The notes under the pieces: model-generated
The model's database searches: none
Told to the model about the DNA's origin: nothing
Seen by the model: only the letters and a program-made list of their open reading frames with translations
In this document: in pieces, positions 1 through 14,084 of the stretch
How positions within the stretch are numbered: position 1 is the stretch's first letter
How the letters are laid out: each line of letters begins with the position of its first letter
Made by a program: the position numbers and the translations under genes
Origin: Nemania diffusa
Lineage: Eukaryota; Ascomycota; Sordariomycetes; Xylariales; Xylariaceae
Reading direction: 5' to 3'
Length of the DNA: 64,000 nt
Assembly (NCBI GenBank): GCA_038501195.1
Contig: JBBPUQ010000009.1
Location: forward strand, 1 to 64,000

Positions 1-133
1 CCTAACCCTAACCCTAACCCTAACCCTAACCCTAACCCTAACCCTAACCCTAACCCTAACCCTAACCCTAACCCTAACCCTAACCCTAACCCTAACCCTA
101 ACCCTAACCCTAACCCTAACCCTAACCCTAACC
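1..133 (+). repeat. Telomere, (CCCTAA)n
   Basis: Twenty-two uninterrupted CCCTAA units run from the first base, so this is the left end of a chromosome with the C-rich strand written 5' to 3'. The unit is the TTAGGG type common in fungi and vertebrates, and it excludes the 7-bp units of plants, oomycetes and Apicomplexa. The array is perfect although the DNA beyond it is stripped of C and G, as expected for telomerase-renewed sequence. Confidence 0.98.
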
Positions 134-210
134 AACCCCACGCCCTTAAACCATAACTTCAACTATATTTTCCACTTTTATATAATAACTTTAATTATAA
201 TAATATTACA
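134..210 (+). repeat. Degenerate telomere-adjacent sequence with C-only strand bias
   Basis: Immediately after the perfect array come imperfect variants (aaccaacccc, cccttaaacc, then isolated cc and ac). The written strand keeps C but has only one G. C density falls stepwise until the sequence is nearly pure A/T by about 210. This looks like old telomere repeats eroding by C-to-T change with distance from the terminus. The erosion is visible; the ageing interpretation is inference. Confidence 0.7.
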
Positions 211-410
211 TACTTTTAAATTATAATTTAAATTATTTATATTTTATATTATTAAATTATAATTTTAATTATATAATATATTTTTAAATTATAATTTAAA
301 TTATTTATATTTTATATTATAATTTAAATTATTTATATTTTATATTATTAAATTATAATTAAATTTATTTAAATTTTATATTTTATATTTTTATATTTTA
401 ATTTAAATTA

Positions 411-688
411 TATTTTATATTTTTAAATTATAATTTAAATAATATTTTATATTTTTAAATTATAATTTAAATTATTTATATTTTATTTTTTATATTTTTT
501 AACTATAATTTAATTTATATTATATTTTTTTAAATTATATTTTAAATTATATTTTATATTTTTAAATTATAATTTAAATAATATTTTATATTTTTAAATT
601 ATAATTTAAATTATTTATATTTTATTTTTTATATTTTTAAATTATAATTTAATTTATATTATATTTTTTTAAATTATATTTTTAAACT
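411..688 (+). repeat. 139-bp tandem duplication near the telomere
   Basis: The sequence from 411 recurs from 550, an exact 139-bp period, with about one differing position over some 125 bases (aactataatt against aaattataatt). Both copies contain shorter internal copies of tttaaattataatttaaa. Near-identity in a saturated A/T block implies the duplication happened after most C-to-T mutation was complete. Confidence 0.75.
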
Positions 689-2280
689 TTAATTATATTT
701 TTATTTTAAATTATAATTATAATAAAATTATTATATTAATTATATTTTTTAATATATTATATATTTTTATATTATAATTTAATTTATAATTTAATATTAA
801 TTTATTTTAATTTATTTAAAATAATTTAAAAAAAAAAAAATATTTATAAATTTATATAATATAATTTATATATTAATAAAATAACTTTTTATTTATATAT
901 ATATATATTTTTATAAAATTATTATATTAATTTTATTATTTTAAATATTTTAAAATTATAAATAAATAAATTTTTATATATATTTTTATATATTAAATAA
1001 TTAATAATATTTAATTTAAAAATTTTTAAAAATTATATTATATTATTAAAAAGTTTAAATTATAACTTTAATTATATTTTTAATTTTTAAATTTTAAATT
1101 AAGTTTTTAATAATAAATAATTTAATTTTTTTTTTTATATAAATATAATATATATTATTTATATTAAATTATTTAAAATTATTATTTTATTAATAATAAT
1201 TATATATATATAATATAATATAAATTTTAATTAAAAAAATTTTTAAAATTTATAAATATATTAAATTTATTTAATATAAAAAAAACTTTTATAATTTATT
1301 TATTAAAATAATAATATTATTTATAATAAATATATATTTAAATTTTATTATTTAATTTATTAATTATTTATTAAATAAATTATTATATTTTATTATAAAT
1401 AATATTAATAATTTATATATATATAATTTATATATTAAAAAAAAATTTTAAATATAAAATTAAAATAATATTATATTTAATTTATATATTTTTTTATTAT
1501 ATTAATTATATTTAATATTTTTTTTTTTATTATATTAATTATTTTAATATATAAATTTATAAATAATATTATAATTTTATAAAATATTAATAAATTAATT
1601 AAAATATTTAAATTATTAATTATAATTATAATAATATAATTAAAAATATTTAATTTAAAAAAATAAATATATTATAATATAAATAAATTATTATTAAAAT
1701 TAATTTTAATTATTTAATTATAAATTTATTATTTATTATATATAATTTAATATATAAAATTAAATTAATATTAATTAATAATTATATTATTTTTTATATA
1801 TAATAATAATAATTAATTAAAATATAAATTTTATATTATATATTTATATTTTTTATTTAATAATTTATTATTTTTAATTATAATAATTTTTTAATATTTT
1901 TAATAAAAAATTAAATTATAATAATTAAAAAATTATTATAATTAAAAAAATTAATAATAATATTATTTAAAAATATTTATTTAAAATAAATTAAATTTAA
2001 ATTATTATTAATATATATTTATATATTTATATATAAAATATATTTATTTAAATTTTATTTATATATATTAAAAGTTTTTTAATATTTAATTATATTTAAA
2101 TTATAATTTATATTTATAAAAATTTATATAATTAATTAAAATATTAAAATATTAAAACTTTAAATTATTAATATAATTTATATTTATATTTATAATAATA
2201 ATATTTTTTATTATTATTTAATAATTTTTATTTTTTATATATATTATTATATAATTTTAAATTTAATATTATAATATATT

Positions 2281-2640
2281 TATTTATATTTATTATTTAT
2301 ATATATTATATAAAATAAAATTATATTATTAAAAAAATATAATATTTTAATAAATTATATAATTTTTTAAATAATAAAATTTATTTTAATATTTATTTTA
2401 ATATTTTATTATAAATTTATAATTATATTATTATAATTAATATTAATTTAATTTAAAATTTTTTAATAAAATTTATATATTATAATATTATTTTTAAATT
2501 TATATAATAAAAAAATTTATTAATAAAAAAACAATAATAAAATATTTATTATATATTAATATTAATAATATAACTTTTTATTTAAAATAATAAATATAAT
2601 TAATAAAAATTAAAATATTAAATAATAAATAATATATATT
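2281..2640 (+). repeat. Ancient repeat, colinear with about 60,790-61,170
   Basis: A run with the core ataatattttaataaattat followed by aattttttaaataataaaa is shared near 2,338 and 60,826. A later run ending aaattaaaatattaaataat is shared near 2,606 and 61,121. Order and orientation agree, with indels between. At this composition chance matches are common, but two long ordered matches support true homology. Confidence 0.55.
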
Positions 2641-3110
2641 ATTTATTTATATATAATGTTAAATTAAATAAACTTTAATATAAAATATATTATAAAATAA
2701 ATATTAAATTAATTATATATTTAATATTTTTATATAAATAATATAAGATTTTTTAAAAAAAACTTTATAAAAAATATTTAATAAATTTTAAATATTAATT
2801 ATTATATATATATATATTATATATTATTTAAATTAATAATATTTTTAATATTTTAAAAATTAATTTATAAAATATTTTTTATTAACATTTATATATATTT
2901 TTATATTTTTAATAATAATTAAATAATTATTAAATAAAATATTTATTTAATTAATATTAAATTAAAATTAAAATTATTATATATTAAAAAATATTTATTA
3001 AATTTAATTAAATTATTAATAAAATTAAAAAAATATATTATTTATTTTAATAAATATTTTATAAAAAAATTTAAATTTATAAAATATAATTTTAATAAAT
3101 ATTATTAATA

Positions 3111-3395
3111 AAATTATATATATATATATATATATATAAATTTAAAATAATTTATAAAATTTAAAATTTATTTTTAAATTTTAAAATTTTATATAAATTT
3201 ATATATATATTTTATATAAAAAAATATAATTAAAAAAATTATATATTAATTATTTATATATATATATATATAAAATTTATAAATTTTTATATTTTTTATT
3301 TATTTAATTTATTTAATAAAAGTTTTAATTTAACTTTTAATTATATATATTTAATATATATATATAAATTTTATTAAATTATTAATTTAATATTA
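3111..3395 (+). repeat. Ancient AT repeat, family of 7,455-7,757
   Basis: Starts with a (TA)n run, then aaaatttaaaatttattttt, a second TA-rich stretch, and ends aaattttattaaattattaa. The same blocks occur in order at 7,455-7,757, and a weaker third copy may lie at about 9,598-9,805. Copies differ by transitions and small indels. No coding potential is left. Confidence 0.6.
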
Positions 3396-3599
3396 AATTT
3401 TTTTTTTTTATATAATAATTTTAATTTTAATATTAATTAATTTTTTATTATTTTTATTATTATTTAATTAATATATATATATTTTTATTTATATAATTAA
3501 TATTTTTAATATTTAATTAAATATTTTTTTTTTATAAATATTTATATAAAAATTTAAACTTTATATATATAATTAATAATATAATTAATAATTTTATTA

Positions 3600-3960
3600 T
3601 AAAAATAATTTTTTAAAAAATTTTTATTAAATATATTAATATAATTAAATTTATTAATTATATTATATAATTTATTTATTAATAAATTATATATAATTTA
3701 TTTATATTTAATTAAATTTTAATAAATAATATTATTTTTAATTATAAAAATATTTTTTATATAATTTTTATTAATTAATATAATTATAAATTTAATTTAA
3801 AAATTTAAATTTTTATTATTTATAAATATTTTATTAATAAAAAAAAAATTTTTATATAATTAAAATTTAAAAATATATAATATAGTTTTTATTATATATT
3901 ATTAATTTATTATTATATTTATATATTTAATTTTTTAATATTATTTTTTAATAACTTTTA
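3600..3960 (+). repeat. Ancient AT repeat shared with the right end of the window
   Basis: The segment with tttatatttaattaaatttt and, further on, attaatttattattatattt recurs in the same order at about 63,600-63,960. The first half also recurs as reverse complement near 8,340-8,540 (attaaaatttaattaaatat). The right copy carries an insertion of roughly 100 bp. A repeat present in both orientations and at both ends of the window is probably a decayed transposable or subtelomeric element; its original type is unrecognisable. Confidence 0.6.
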
Positions 3961-6900
3961 AATTTATATAATATTTAATAAATTATATAATATTTTTTTA
4001 ATTTATTAAATAATATATTATTAAAAATAATTTTTTATATTAAAATTAATAATATATAATTATTTAATTTATTTATTTATTTAAATTTTATTTTTATTAA
4101 ATTTAATAAAATATTTAAATATTAATTTTATTTTTAATTTTATATAAAATAATAACTTAGTTTTTTTTTTATATAAAAACTTTTTAAATATAATATTAAA
4201 AATATTATTTATTTAAAATTTTATAATTATAAATTTATAAAAAAAAAATTTAATATATAATAAATATAAATTATATATAAATATTTTTATATTTAATTTT
4301 TAATAATAATATTTATAATAAATTTTATATTAATATAATTTTGATTTAATTAATTTATATAATAATTATATAATTTAAAATATAATATTTATTAAATATT
4401 TATTTTTTAATTTAATTTATTATATAATTATATATATATTATAATTTTAAATTAATAATAATTTTAAAATTATAATAAATTATTAATTTATATATTAAAT
4501 TATTAATAATTATATAAAAATTTAAATTTTATTATTATTTTTATAATTTTATATAATTAATTTAAACTTTTTATATAATTTAATTATTTTATTTTTAATT
4601 TTTTATATAAATTTAATTTAAAATATTTTTATTTAATTATATTAAATTAAATTATATTATATATATTAAAATATATTTTAAATTATTAATATATTTATTT
4701 TAATTATATTTAATTATTTCAAAAATATATTAAATATAATAATTAAATTATTTTATTTTAATTTTATAATTAAAATATAATTATTAATTTTTTTTAATAT
4801 AAAATATTAATTATTAATAAATATAAATAATTTTTTTAATTTATTTTAATATTAAAATTATTATTATTTAATAATTTAAAACAAATTATATAAAAAGTTA
4901 TTTTTTTATATTATAAATAAAATATAATTTTTTATTAATAATATAATTTAATTTATATATAATAAAATTTAATTAATTTATTTATTATATTAATTATAAT
5001 ATTATAATTTTTAATTATAAAAATTTTATATAGTTTTATTTAATTTTTAAATTTTTTTTATATTATAATTTTATTTTAAAAAAATAAAAAATATATTTTA
5101 TATAATAATATTAATTTTTTTTTTTAATTTATATAATTTAATTAATATTAATATTTATATAAATATTTTATAAAATTTTTATAATTTTTTATATTATTTT
5201 AATAATAAAAATAAATTTTTATTAATTTTAAAATAAATTTTAAAAATTAATAAAATAAATATAAAATTATTTAATTTAAATATATTATTTATAATATTAT
5301 TTTTTTATTTATATAATATTTAATTTTTATAATAATTTATTTTATTTTAATAAATATTTTTTTATATAAAATTTTTATTAATTATATATTATTATAAAAA
5401 CTTTTAAAAAAAAAATTTATATTAAAATTATATATAATATATTTAAATAATTTTTAATATATTAAAATTTAATTATTTATTAATTTATATAATATTAATA
5501 ATAATTTTATAATTAAAATTATATTTATTTTTTTAATAAAATTTTAATTTTTTTTAAAATTTAATTATATAATTAATAATAATAATAAAATTTTTTAATT
5601 TTTTAAAATATTAAAATATTAATATTATTATATTTAATTTTTTATAATAATTTTATATATTTTTTTATATAAAAATATTTAAATTAATAATATAATTTTT
5701 AAAATTTTTATTTTATAAAATAATTTTTAATTTTTAATTAATTAATATTAAAAAATAATTATTTTTATTTTTATATAATTAATATATTTAAAATATAAAA
5801 TTTAATTAATTTAATTAATATTAAAATTATTATAATATTTATAATTTTAAAATTTTTAATATTATTAAATTAAATTATTATATAATTTAAAATTTAATTT
5901 ATTTATATAAAAAAAATTTTTAATAATTAAAATTTTAATTATATTAATATTTTATAAAATATTTTAATATTTTATATTATATTAATAATTTAAATAAAAA
6001 TTATTTAATATTAATATTTAATTTTAAATATATATATATTTTTTTTTATTATATAATAAAAATATATTAAATTTATTAAAAAATAAATTATTTTATTTTT
6101 AATTTAAAAATTTAAATTATTATTAAATTTATTATTATATAAAAAGTTTTTATTATTTTTATAATTTAATATAAATATATTATATTTTTTATATAATAAA
6201 ATATTTTTTTTTATTTTTAATTTTTTTTAATAATTATAATTAATAATTTAATAATTAAATTTTTTATAAATAAAATATTTTTTATTATTTTTATTATTTT
6301 TATTATATAATTATAATAATTTTTAATAAAATTTTTTTTATAATTATAATTATATAATTATTTTAAATATTTAATATTATATTATTTATAAATAAAATAA
6401 ATATTTAATATATAATAATAATTTATTTTTTAATTAAAAAAAATTTATAATATTATTTATAAATTAAAAAATAAAACTTTATATATAAATTTTTAATTAA
6501 TTAAAATAAATTTAAATTTAAATATATTAAAATATATTTATATAATTATTATATAAAATAATATTTTTTTATAATAATTAAATTTTAAAATATATTATAT
6601 ATAAATTTTATTAATTTTAATATAATTAATTATAATATTAAAAAATATATTTATATAATTATTTATTTTAATATATTTATTAATATAAATATTAAAATTA
6701 TTTATATAAATATATTATTATTTAAATTTTTATTATTATTTTTATTAAATTTTTTAAAAATATATATAAATTAATTATTTAATATTTTTTTATATATTTT
6801 TATATTTTTATTATATTTAATTATTATAATTAATATTTATTTAAATATATAATTAATATTTATAAATATAAATTTTATTTAATTATTAAAAATTATTATA

Positions 6901-7454
6901 AATATTTATATAAATTATTTATTTTTAATTTTTAATTATATATATTTTTTTAAATATTAAATAAAATATATTAATAATTATATTAAAATAATTATATTAT
7001 TTAAATTAATTATAATATTTTAATATTTTAAATTAATTTTATTTTTTTTAATTTTATTTTTATATAAAAATAAATATAATTTTTTATTTAAAAAATTAAA
7101 ATAATTAATTTTAATTATTATAATTATAATTATTATAATTAATTTATTTATAAATTTTAATAAAATTATAAAAAAAAATAAATATAAAAATAAATAAAAT
7201 AATTTAAAATTTTATTAATTTTTATATAAAAATAATAAAATTATTATATAAAAAATTATTTTAATTTTATAATATTTAAATTTTTTTTATTTAATAATTA
7301 ATTTAATTTTATTTTTTTTAATTAATATAAATATTAATTTATTTTTTATATAAAAAATAAAATATTAAATATAAAAATTATTTTATAATTAAATTTTATT
7401 TTTTTATTTTATTAATTTATAATTATTTTTTATAATTATTAATTAATATTAATA

Positions 7455-7455
7455 A

Positions 7456-7493
<38 letters not shown>

Positions 7494-7757
7494 TTAAAAA
7501 AATTTATAAAATTTAAAATTTATTTTTAAATTATAAAATTTTATATTAATTTATATATATATATTATAAAAAAAAATATAATTAATAAAATTATATATAA
7601 ATTATTTATATATATATATTTATAAATTTTATAAATTTAATACATTTTAATTAATTTTTATATTTTTTATTTATTTAATTAAAATTTTAATTTAAATTTT
7701 AATTATTTATATTTAATATATATATATAAATTTTATTAAATTATTAATTTAATAAAT
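7455..7757 (+). repeat. Second copy of the 3.1-kb-position AT repeat
   Basis: Colinear with 3,111-3,395: TA-dinucleotide run, aaatttaaaatttattttta, TA run, then tattttttatttatttaatt and aattttattaaattattaat. It differs by transitions and small indels. Confidence 0.6.
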
Positions 7758-8339
7758 ATTATAATATTTAAATTTTTAAATTAAAATTTAAATATAAAAT
7801 TATATATAAAAATATTTAATTATATAAAAAATTTTAATTAATAATATAAAATTATAATAATTTATAAATAAATTAATATTTAATTTTAATTTTTAATTTT
7901 ATTTTATTTTAAAATTATAATATATTATATAAATTATAAATTATTATATAAATATATATATAATTAATTAATAAATTTATATATATTTATTTATTAAATT
8001 TAAAAATAAATATTTTTAAAAAATTAATATAATTATTATTATATATAATATTAATTTATTAATTATTAAAAAATAATATTTTTAAATTTATAATTTTAAA
8101 ATTTATAATTAAAAAAAATTTTAATTTTATATTATAAAAATTAAATAATATAATTATTTAAAATTAATTTTAATATAAAAATTTTATATAATAATATATT
8201 AAAATATAATATTTATTAATTAAAAATTTTATATAAATTATTTATTATTATTTAAATTATTAATATTTAAAAAATTAATATAATTATATTAAATTAAAAA
8301 TTATAATAAAAATTAATATTTATATTTTATAATTTATAT

Positions 8340-8540
8340 ATAATTTATTTTTTTATTTTTATAATAAAATTATTTATAAATAATAAAAATATAATATTAT
8401 TTATTAAAATTTAATTAAATATAAATAAATAATTAAAAATATATTAATTTATAAATTATATATAATAATTATTTAATTTAATAATATAATTATTTTTTAT
8501 ATAATTATTTAAAAAATTTTATAAATATTAATTATATTAT
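8340..8540 (-). repeat. Inverted copy of the 3,600-3,960 repeat
   Basis: Reading the minus strand here recovers the same ordered motifs as 3,600-3,760, centred on atttaattaaattttaata and a following ttattttt stretch. Homology is inferred by eye over about 150 bases. Confidence 0.45.
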
Positions 8541-10849
8541 AAATTTTAATAATATTATATTTTAAATAAAAATTATTATATAATTATATAATTAAATTTA
8601 ATATATTATTAAAAAATAAATTTATAATTAATATTATATTATTATATAAATTATTTAATATATAAAAAATATATTAAATTAATAAAAAATAAATTTAATA
8701 TATTAAAAATATTAATTTTTATTATTTAATTATATATATATATAATTAATATTATATTATTATATAAATTATTTAATAAAAAATATAAAAAAATATAAAT
8801 TAATAAAAATAAATTTAATTATATATTAAAAATATTAATTTTATTATTTAATTATATATATATATAATTATAATTAAAATATAAAGTTTTAAATATTAAA
8901 ATTTATTTTATATATTTTATATTTTATTTAATAAATAATTAATTATATTATTATATATATATAAATAATATTTAATTAATTTATAAAATAAATATATATA
9001 TATATATTATATATATAAAATATTTTTTTTAAATATTAAAATAATAATAATATTATATAATTATAATATTATATTTTATTTAAATTTTATTATATATAAT
9101 TTATAATATAAATTAAAATTAATATTAATAATTAATTTTAAATTAATTATAATTAAAAAAATTTTAATTTATTTTTTATATAAAATATATAATTTTTATT
9201 TTTTATTTATATATAAATTTAATTTTATTATATAAAATTATAAATATATTATATTAAATTATTTTAATAATTAAAATTATTATTATTTTTATTATAAATA
9301 TAAATATAATTATAAATAAAAAAAAAAATTATAAAATATATAAAAAAATTTATAATTTAATAAAATTTTATATAAATTTAATTAAAAAAATATTAAAAAA
9401 AATTTTATATTTATTATATTTAAATTTAATTTTATTTAATAATTTATTTAATATATTTTTAATTATTTAATAAAAATTATTATTTATATTTTATATAAAA
9501 AAATAAAATATATATTATAAAAATTATTTTTAAAATAAATTAAATTTTAATTTTTAATTTTATAAATTTATAATTATAATTTAAAATATTTAAATTTTAT
9601 TTTTAAATTTTAAAATTTATTAATAAAAATTATTAATTTATTTATTTATATATATATTTATATAAAATTTATTAATTTTAAAAATTTTAATAAATTTTTT
9701 TATTTTATATTTATTTAATTAATTTATTAAAATTTTAATTAAATATATTTATATATATATATATATATATATATAAATTATATTAAATTATAAATTTTAA
9801 ATTATATAAATAAAATAAATAAATTAATAATTTTTATTAATAAAATTATAATATATTATATAATAAATAAATATTAATATTTTTATTAATTTATTATATT
9901 AATTTATATTTTATTTATTTATTTAAATATTATTATTATAATAATTTTATTTTAATAATTTAATTTTAATATTAATATTTTAAATTTTAATTATATTATA
10001 TAATTTAATTAATTAATAAAATTAAAAATATATATATAAAATTAATAAAATTTAAATATATTAAATAATATAAATAAATTTAAATATATTTATAAATTAA
10101 TTTATAAATTTAATAAAATTTAATAAATAATTATAAAAATTAATTAATTAAATTTAAATAAATTAAAATATTTTTATTTTATAATTAATAATAAAAAAAA
10201 TTTTTATTTAAATTATTATTAATTTAAAATTATTTAAAATAAAAAATTTAAAATTTATTATTTTTTTATATTTATATATATAAATTTATAATTAATTTAA
10301 TATAATTTATATAATTATAAATATATAAATAAAAAATTAATAAATTTTATAAAATTATAAATAATATTATATATAATATATTTTTATTTAAAATAATAAA
10401 ATTAATTAAATTAATATAATAAATATAATTAATTAAATTTTATAATATTATATAATATATAATTAAAATAAAATATTAAAAATAATATTTATAAAATATT
10501 TTATTATTTATATATATATATAATTATATTTTTAATATAATTTAATTAATTTAATTAATTTATTTTAATAATAAATATTATTTAATAAAATAATATAAAA
10601 TATATAAAAAAATTAATATATTAAATAAATTTTTTTAAAATTTAAATAAAATTTTAAATTATATAAATTTAAAAATTAAAATATATTTATTATAAAAAAA
10701 TTAAAAAAATTAAAAAATTAAAATTAAAATATATAATTATAATTATATATTTAATATATATAATAATAAATAATATTTAATTAAAATAAAAAATTTAATA
10801 ATATTATAATAAATATAAATTTTAAATATTATAATAATATTATATTTAT

Positions 10850-12240
10850 ATTTTAAAATTTATATTAAATTATATTTAAATATTTTTTATAATATAATAA
10901 AATTTTTATAATTTTATAATTTTAAAAATTTTAAATATTTTATATTTTTTATAATATAATATTTATTTTATTTATTATATAATTTATTTAATTTATTATA
11001 ATTTTATAATTATAAATTATAAATATTAATTAAATTAATTTTATATTTTTATTTTATAATTAATTAATAATTTTAAAAATATTTATTTAATTATTAAATT
11101 TAAATTTTTATATATTTTAAATTATAAATTATAAATATTAAATATATATAAAAATAAAAATTATTTAAAATTATATTTTTTAAATATATTTAATAATAAA
11201 TATTTAATTTTTTTATATATAATTTTAATTTTAAATTATAAAATAATATAATAATTTTAATTATAAATTAAATTTAAATATAATATATAATTTAATATTT
11301 ATAATAATTATAATTATATAATAAATTATAATATAAAATATTAATTATATAAATAAAATATTTTTTTAATTATTTAATATAAATTTAAATATTATAAATA
11401 TAAAAAATTTAAAATTATTATAATAATTAAAAATATTTTTTAAATAAAATATTAATAAATAAAATTATATTATTATTATATTTATAATAATAATTTTTTA
11501 TATAAATATTTTTAAATTATAAAAATTTATTTTATTTTTATAAAAATAATATAAATTAAAATATAATTAAGAAAAAAATATTATTAATATTAAATATTTA
11601 TAAAATTAATTAAGAATAATAATAAATTATATTAAATTTTAAATTAATAATATTAATTAAAATATTAATTAAATTAATTTAATATTATATTATTATTATA
11701 ATATTTATATATATAAATTAAAAATATTTTATATTAATAATTTAAATAATATAATAAATAAATAAAAAATTATAAATTAATTATTAAATATTTATATATA
11801 ATATATAAAATTTTAATAATAAATTTTAATTATATTATTAAATAAATAATATTTTAATATATAAAAATTAATTTAATTTAAAAAATATATATTAATATTA
11901 TAATAAATTTATATAAATAAATTATTATTATAAATAAAATAAATTAATTTTAAAAATAAATAATTATATTTTAAATAAAATTATATATATATATTTTAAA
12001 TATTTTATATATTTTATATATTTTATATATTTTATATATTTTATATATTTTATATATTTTATATATTATATATATTATATTTATTTTATATATTTTATAT
12101 ATTTTATATTTTATATATATATTATAAATTTTATATATTTATTTATATTATATATATTATATATATTATTTAAAATTTATTTTTTTAATTTTTTTATTAT
12201 AAATATTATTATTATAAATTTTATTTTAATTTTAAATTAA
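10850..12240 (+). repeat. Subtelomeric repeat, heavily decayed copy (pairs with 31,440-33,435)
   Basis: Colinear with 31,440-33,435: shared blocks include attttataattataaattat followed by aaatattaa, then ttatatattttaaattataa, then a 9-bp minisatellite, then attattattataaattttat. The 31-33 kb copy still has C and G where this copy has T and A. The corresponding positions of the interstitial taaccctaaacc there read taattttaaatt here. The copy continues into two decayed satellite units. Confidence 0.75.
11990..12165 (+). repeat. 9-bp minisatellite (attttatat)n, decayed copy
   Basis: About ten clean tandem copies of attttatat around 12,000-12,065, then variants to about 12,165. It is the counterpart of the longer array at 32,705-33,300, where some units still read attttatac, so the C has been lost here. 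Confidence 0.85.
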
Positions 12241-12283
12241 ATAATATTTATAATATAAATATTAAATTAAATTTATTATATTA

Positions 12284-12600
12284 AATAATAAATATAAAAT
12301 AAATTATAAATATAAAAAAAATAAATATTTAATTTTTTAATATTTTATTAAAATATTATAAAATATATTAATTTATATTTTTTATTATTATAAATTTAAA
12401 TTAAAAAAGTTTATTTAAATATAAATATAAAATAAATTATAATATATAATAAATATAAAAAAAATAATTATTAAATATTTTATTATTTTATTATAATATT
12501 AAAAAAAAATATTAATTTTTAAAAAAATTTATTTTATTTTTTTTATTATTATAAATTTAAATAAAAAAACTTATTAAAATATAATATTAATATTTTATTT
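12284..12600 (+). repeat. Two almost fully decayed copies of the 455-bp satellite family
   Basis: Segments ending near 12,415 and 12,580 align to the end of the satellite at 33,857-33,900. The satellite's cctaggtaaaaaaagcttat corresponds to tttaaattaaaaaagtttat here, and to tttaaataaaaaaacttat in the second copy. The differences are C to T and G to A except for one transversion and a one-base A-run length change. These copies are shorter than the intact unit, so the A-rich first part is contracted or rearranged. They give a before-and-after view of mutation in one family. Confidence 0.75.
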
Positions 12601-13906
12601 TAATATATTTATTATAATATATATATTTATATTTAAATTTATAATTATATTTTATTATTTTAAAATTAAAATATATAAAATATATATATATATTTTTAAA
12701 ATAAATATAATAAAAAAAACTAAATAATTTATTTTATTATTTTAATTATATTTTATTTATTTATTAATTTATATATTTTTTATAAAATAAACTTTAATTT
12801 TATTTTTATATTTTTTTTTATAATTATTATTATAAATATTATATAATATTATTAATTTTATACTTTTAATTACTATTTTATTATTAATATTATTATAAAA
12901 ACAACATTACTAGTTTTATATTTTATATACTATTTTATTGTTAGCGCAACTATAAAAACAATGCTTTTATTAAATGCTAAATGTAACTAAAGAAAACAAA
13001 ACAAAGCGTAAGTATAAAAACAAAAAGTACTGCTACAAAAAGCTTTTTAACTAAATAACTAGTTTTGCTTTTTTTTTATTTTGCTGTTAATACAGCTTTT
13101 TAAACAACACTTTATTTAAAACAACTTATAACTTGATTTAATTAGCTTACTTTTTGACTTAACTACTTTATTTTTTATTTTAATTAAACTTTTAATGTAA
13201 TTATAACATTAATATACAACTAAATTTTAAAGCTATAAGTTTTTATTATTTTTAATAGCAACTTACAACAATTTAATTATTTAATTTATTAACTTTTAAA
13301 TTAATATTCCGTTTTATTACTGCGTTATTTTTTTTTTTAATAGCGCTAACATAATTAAAACGCTAAAAAATAACCAGCGTTTACTTTTTCGATTATACTA
13401 TATATTAAGCGCTGCTTTCAATAGTTTAAATTATATTGTTTTTTAATATAGTTTAAAAATTTTAAACTTTTTTTATAGTAATAACTAAAGCAAAACAAGC
13501 TTTGCTACTTTTTTAATAAATAGTAATAAAGCTACAGTTAAAAATTTAAATAACGCTATATTTAATAAGCTAAATTTGTTTAACTTTAAACTTAATTATT
13601 TAATAACTAATAAAACAATATTTGAATTTTAAGCTATTATTGTTAATAGCTATTTTATTAAAAGTACTAATATTTTAAAAAACTTGTTATTTATTACTTA
13701 GTTAATAAAAGCAGTTTTTAACTTGGCTTTTTTATATAACTAGCTAAAATAGCGGTTTTTTACTTTTTTAAAGCAAAAATGCGATTTTGTTTAATATTAA
13801 TTAATAGTAATATATTAAAAAGTGTACAACTGTAGTATATTTTTTAGCTAATTTTACTTTTTGTTTTTTTTATTTGTTAACTAAGCTGCTTGCTGTTTTT
13901 AAAAAA

Positions 13907-14058
13907 CTTTTAAAAAACGAAATATTTAATTTAAAAGCTTTTAAAAAACAAACTATTTAATTTAAAACTTTTAAAAAATAAAATATTTAATTTAAAAGTT
14001 TTTAAAAAATAAACTATATAATTTAAAAGCTTTTAAAAAACAAAATATTTAATTTTTG
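13907..14058 (+). repeat. 31-bp tandem repeat, five units
   Basis: The landmark tatttaat (tatataat in one unit) recurs at 13,923, 13,954, 13,984, 14,015 and 14,046, a period of 30-31 bp. The unit is close to aaaacaaaatatttaattta plus aaagctttt. One unit still reads cgaaatattt where others read caaa or taaa, so the ancestral unit probably contained CGAAATATTT. The last unit forms the left arm of a palindrome. Confidence 0.85.
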
Positions 14059-14084
14059 CAAATATTTTATTTTTTAAGCTTTTT
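14030..14084. repeat. Palindromic element (dispersed family), 14.0 kb
   Basis: The left arm agcttttaaaaaacaaaata and right arm tattttattttttaagct are reverse complements apart from small differences, around a short centre containing tttgca. It belongs to the family seen at 17.7, 19.7, 21.2, 26.0, 28.3, 29.6 and 30.2 kb and in copy B. Confidence 0.75.

Larger units (their letters stand above)
211..12850. other. Subtelomeric block of almost pure A/T, no genes
   Basis: Only about one base in a hundred is G or C. I find no coding sequence, RNA gene or promoter; stop codons saturate all frames. The block is not random: it holds diverged repeat copies listed separately (411-690, 2,281-2,640, 3,111-3,395 with 7,455-7,757, 3,600-3,960 with an inverted copy near 8,340-8,540, and 10,850-12,600). 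Most residual C and G lie in ACT or AGT trinucleotides. The block ends sharply near 12,850, where G+C jumps to about 10-17%. It fits terminal saturation of RIP-like C-to-T mutation in repeated DNA. Confidence 0.85.
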
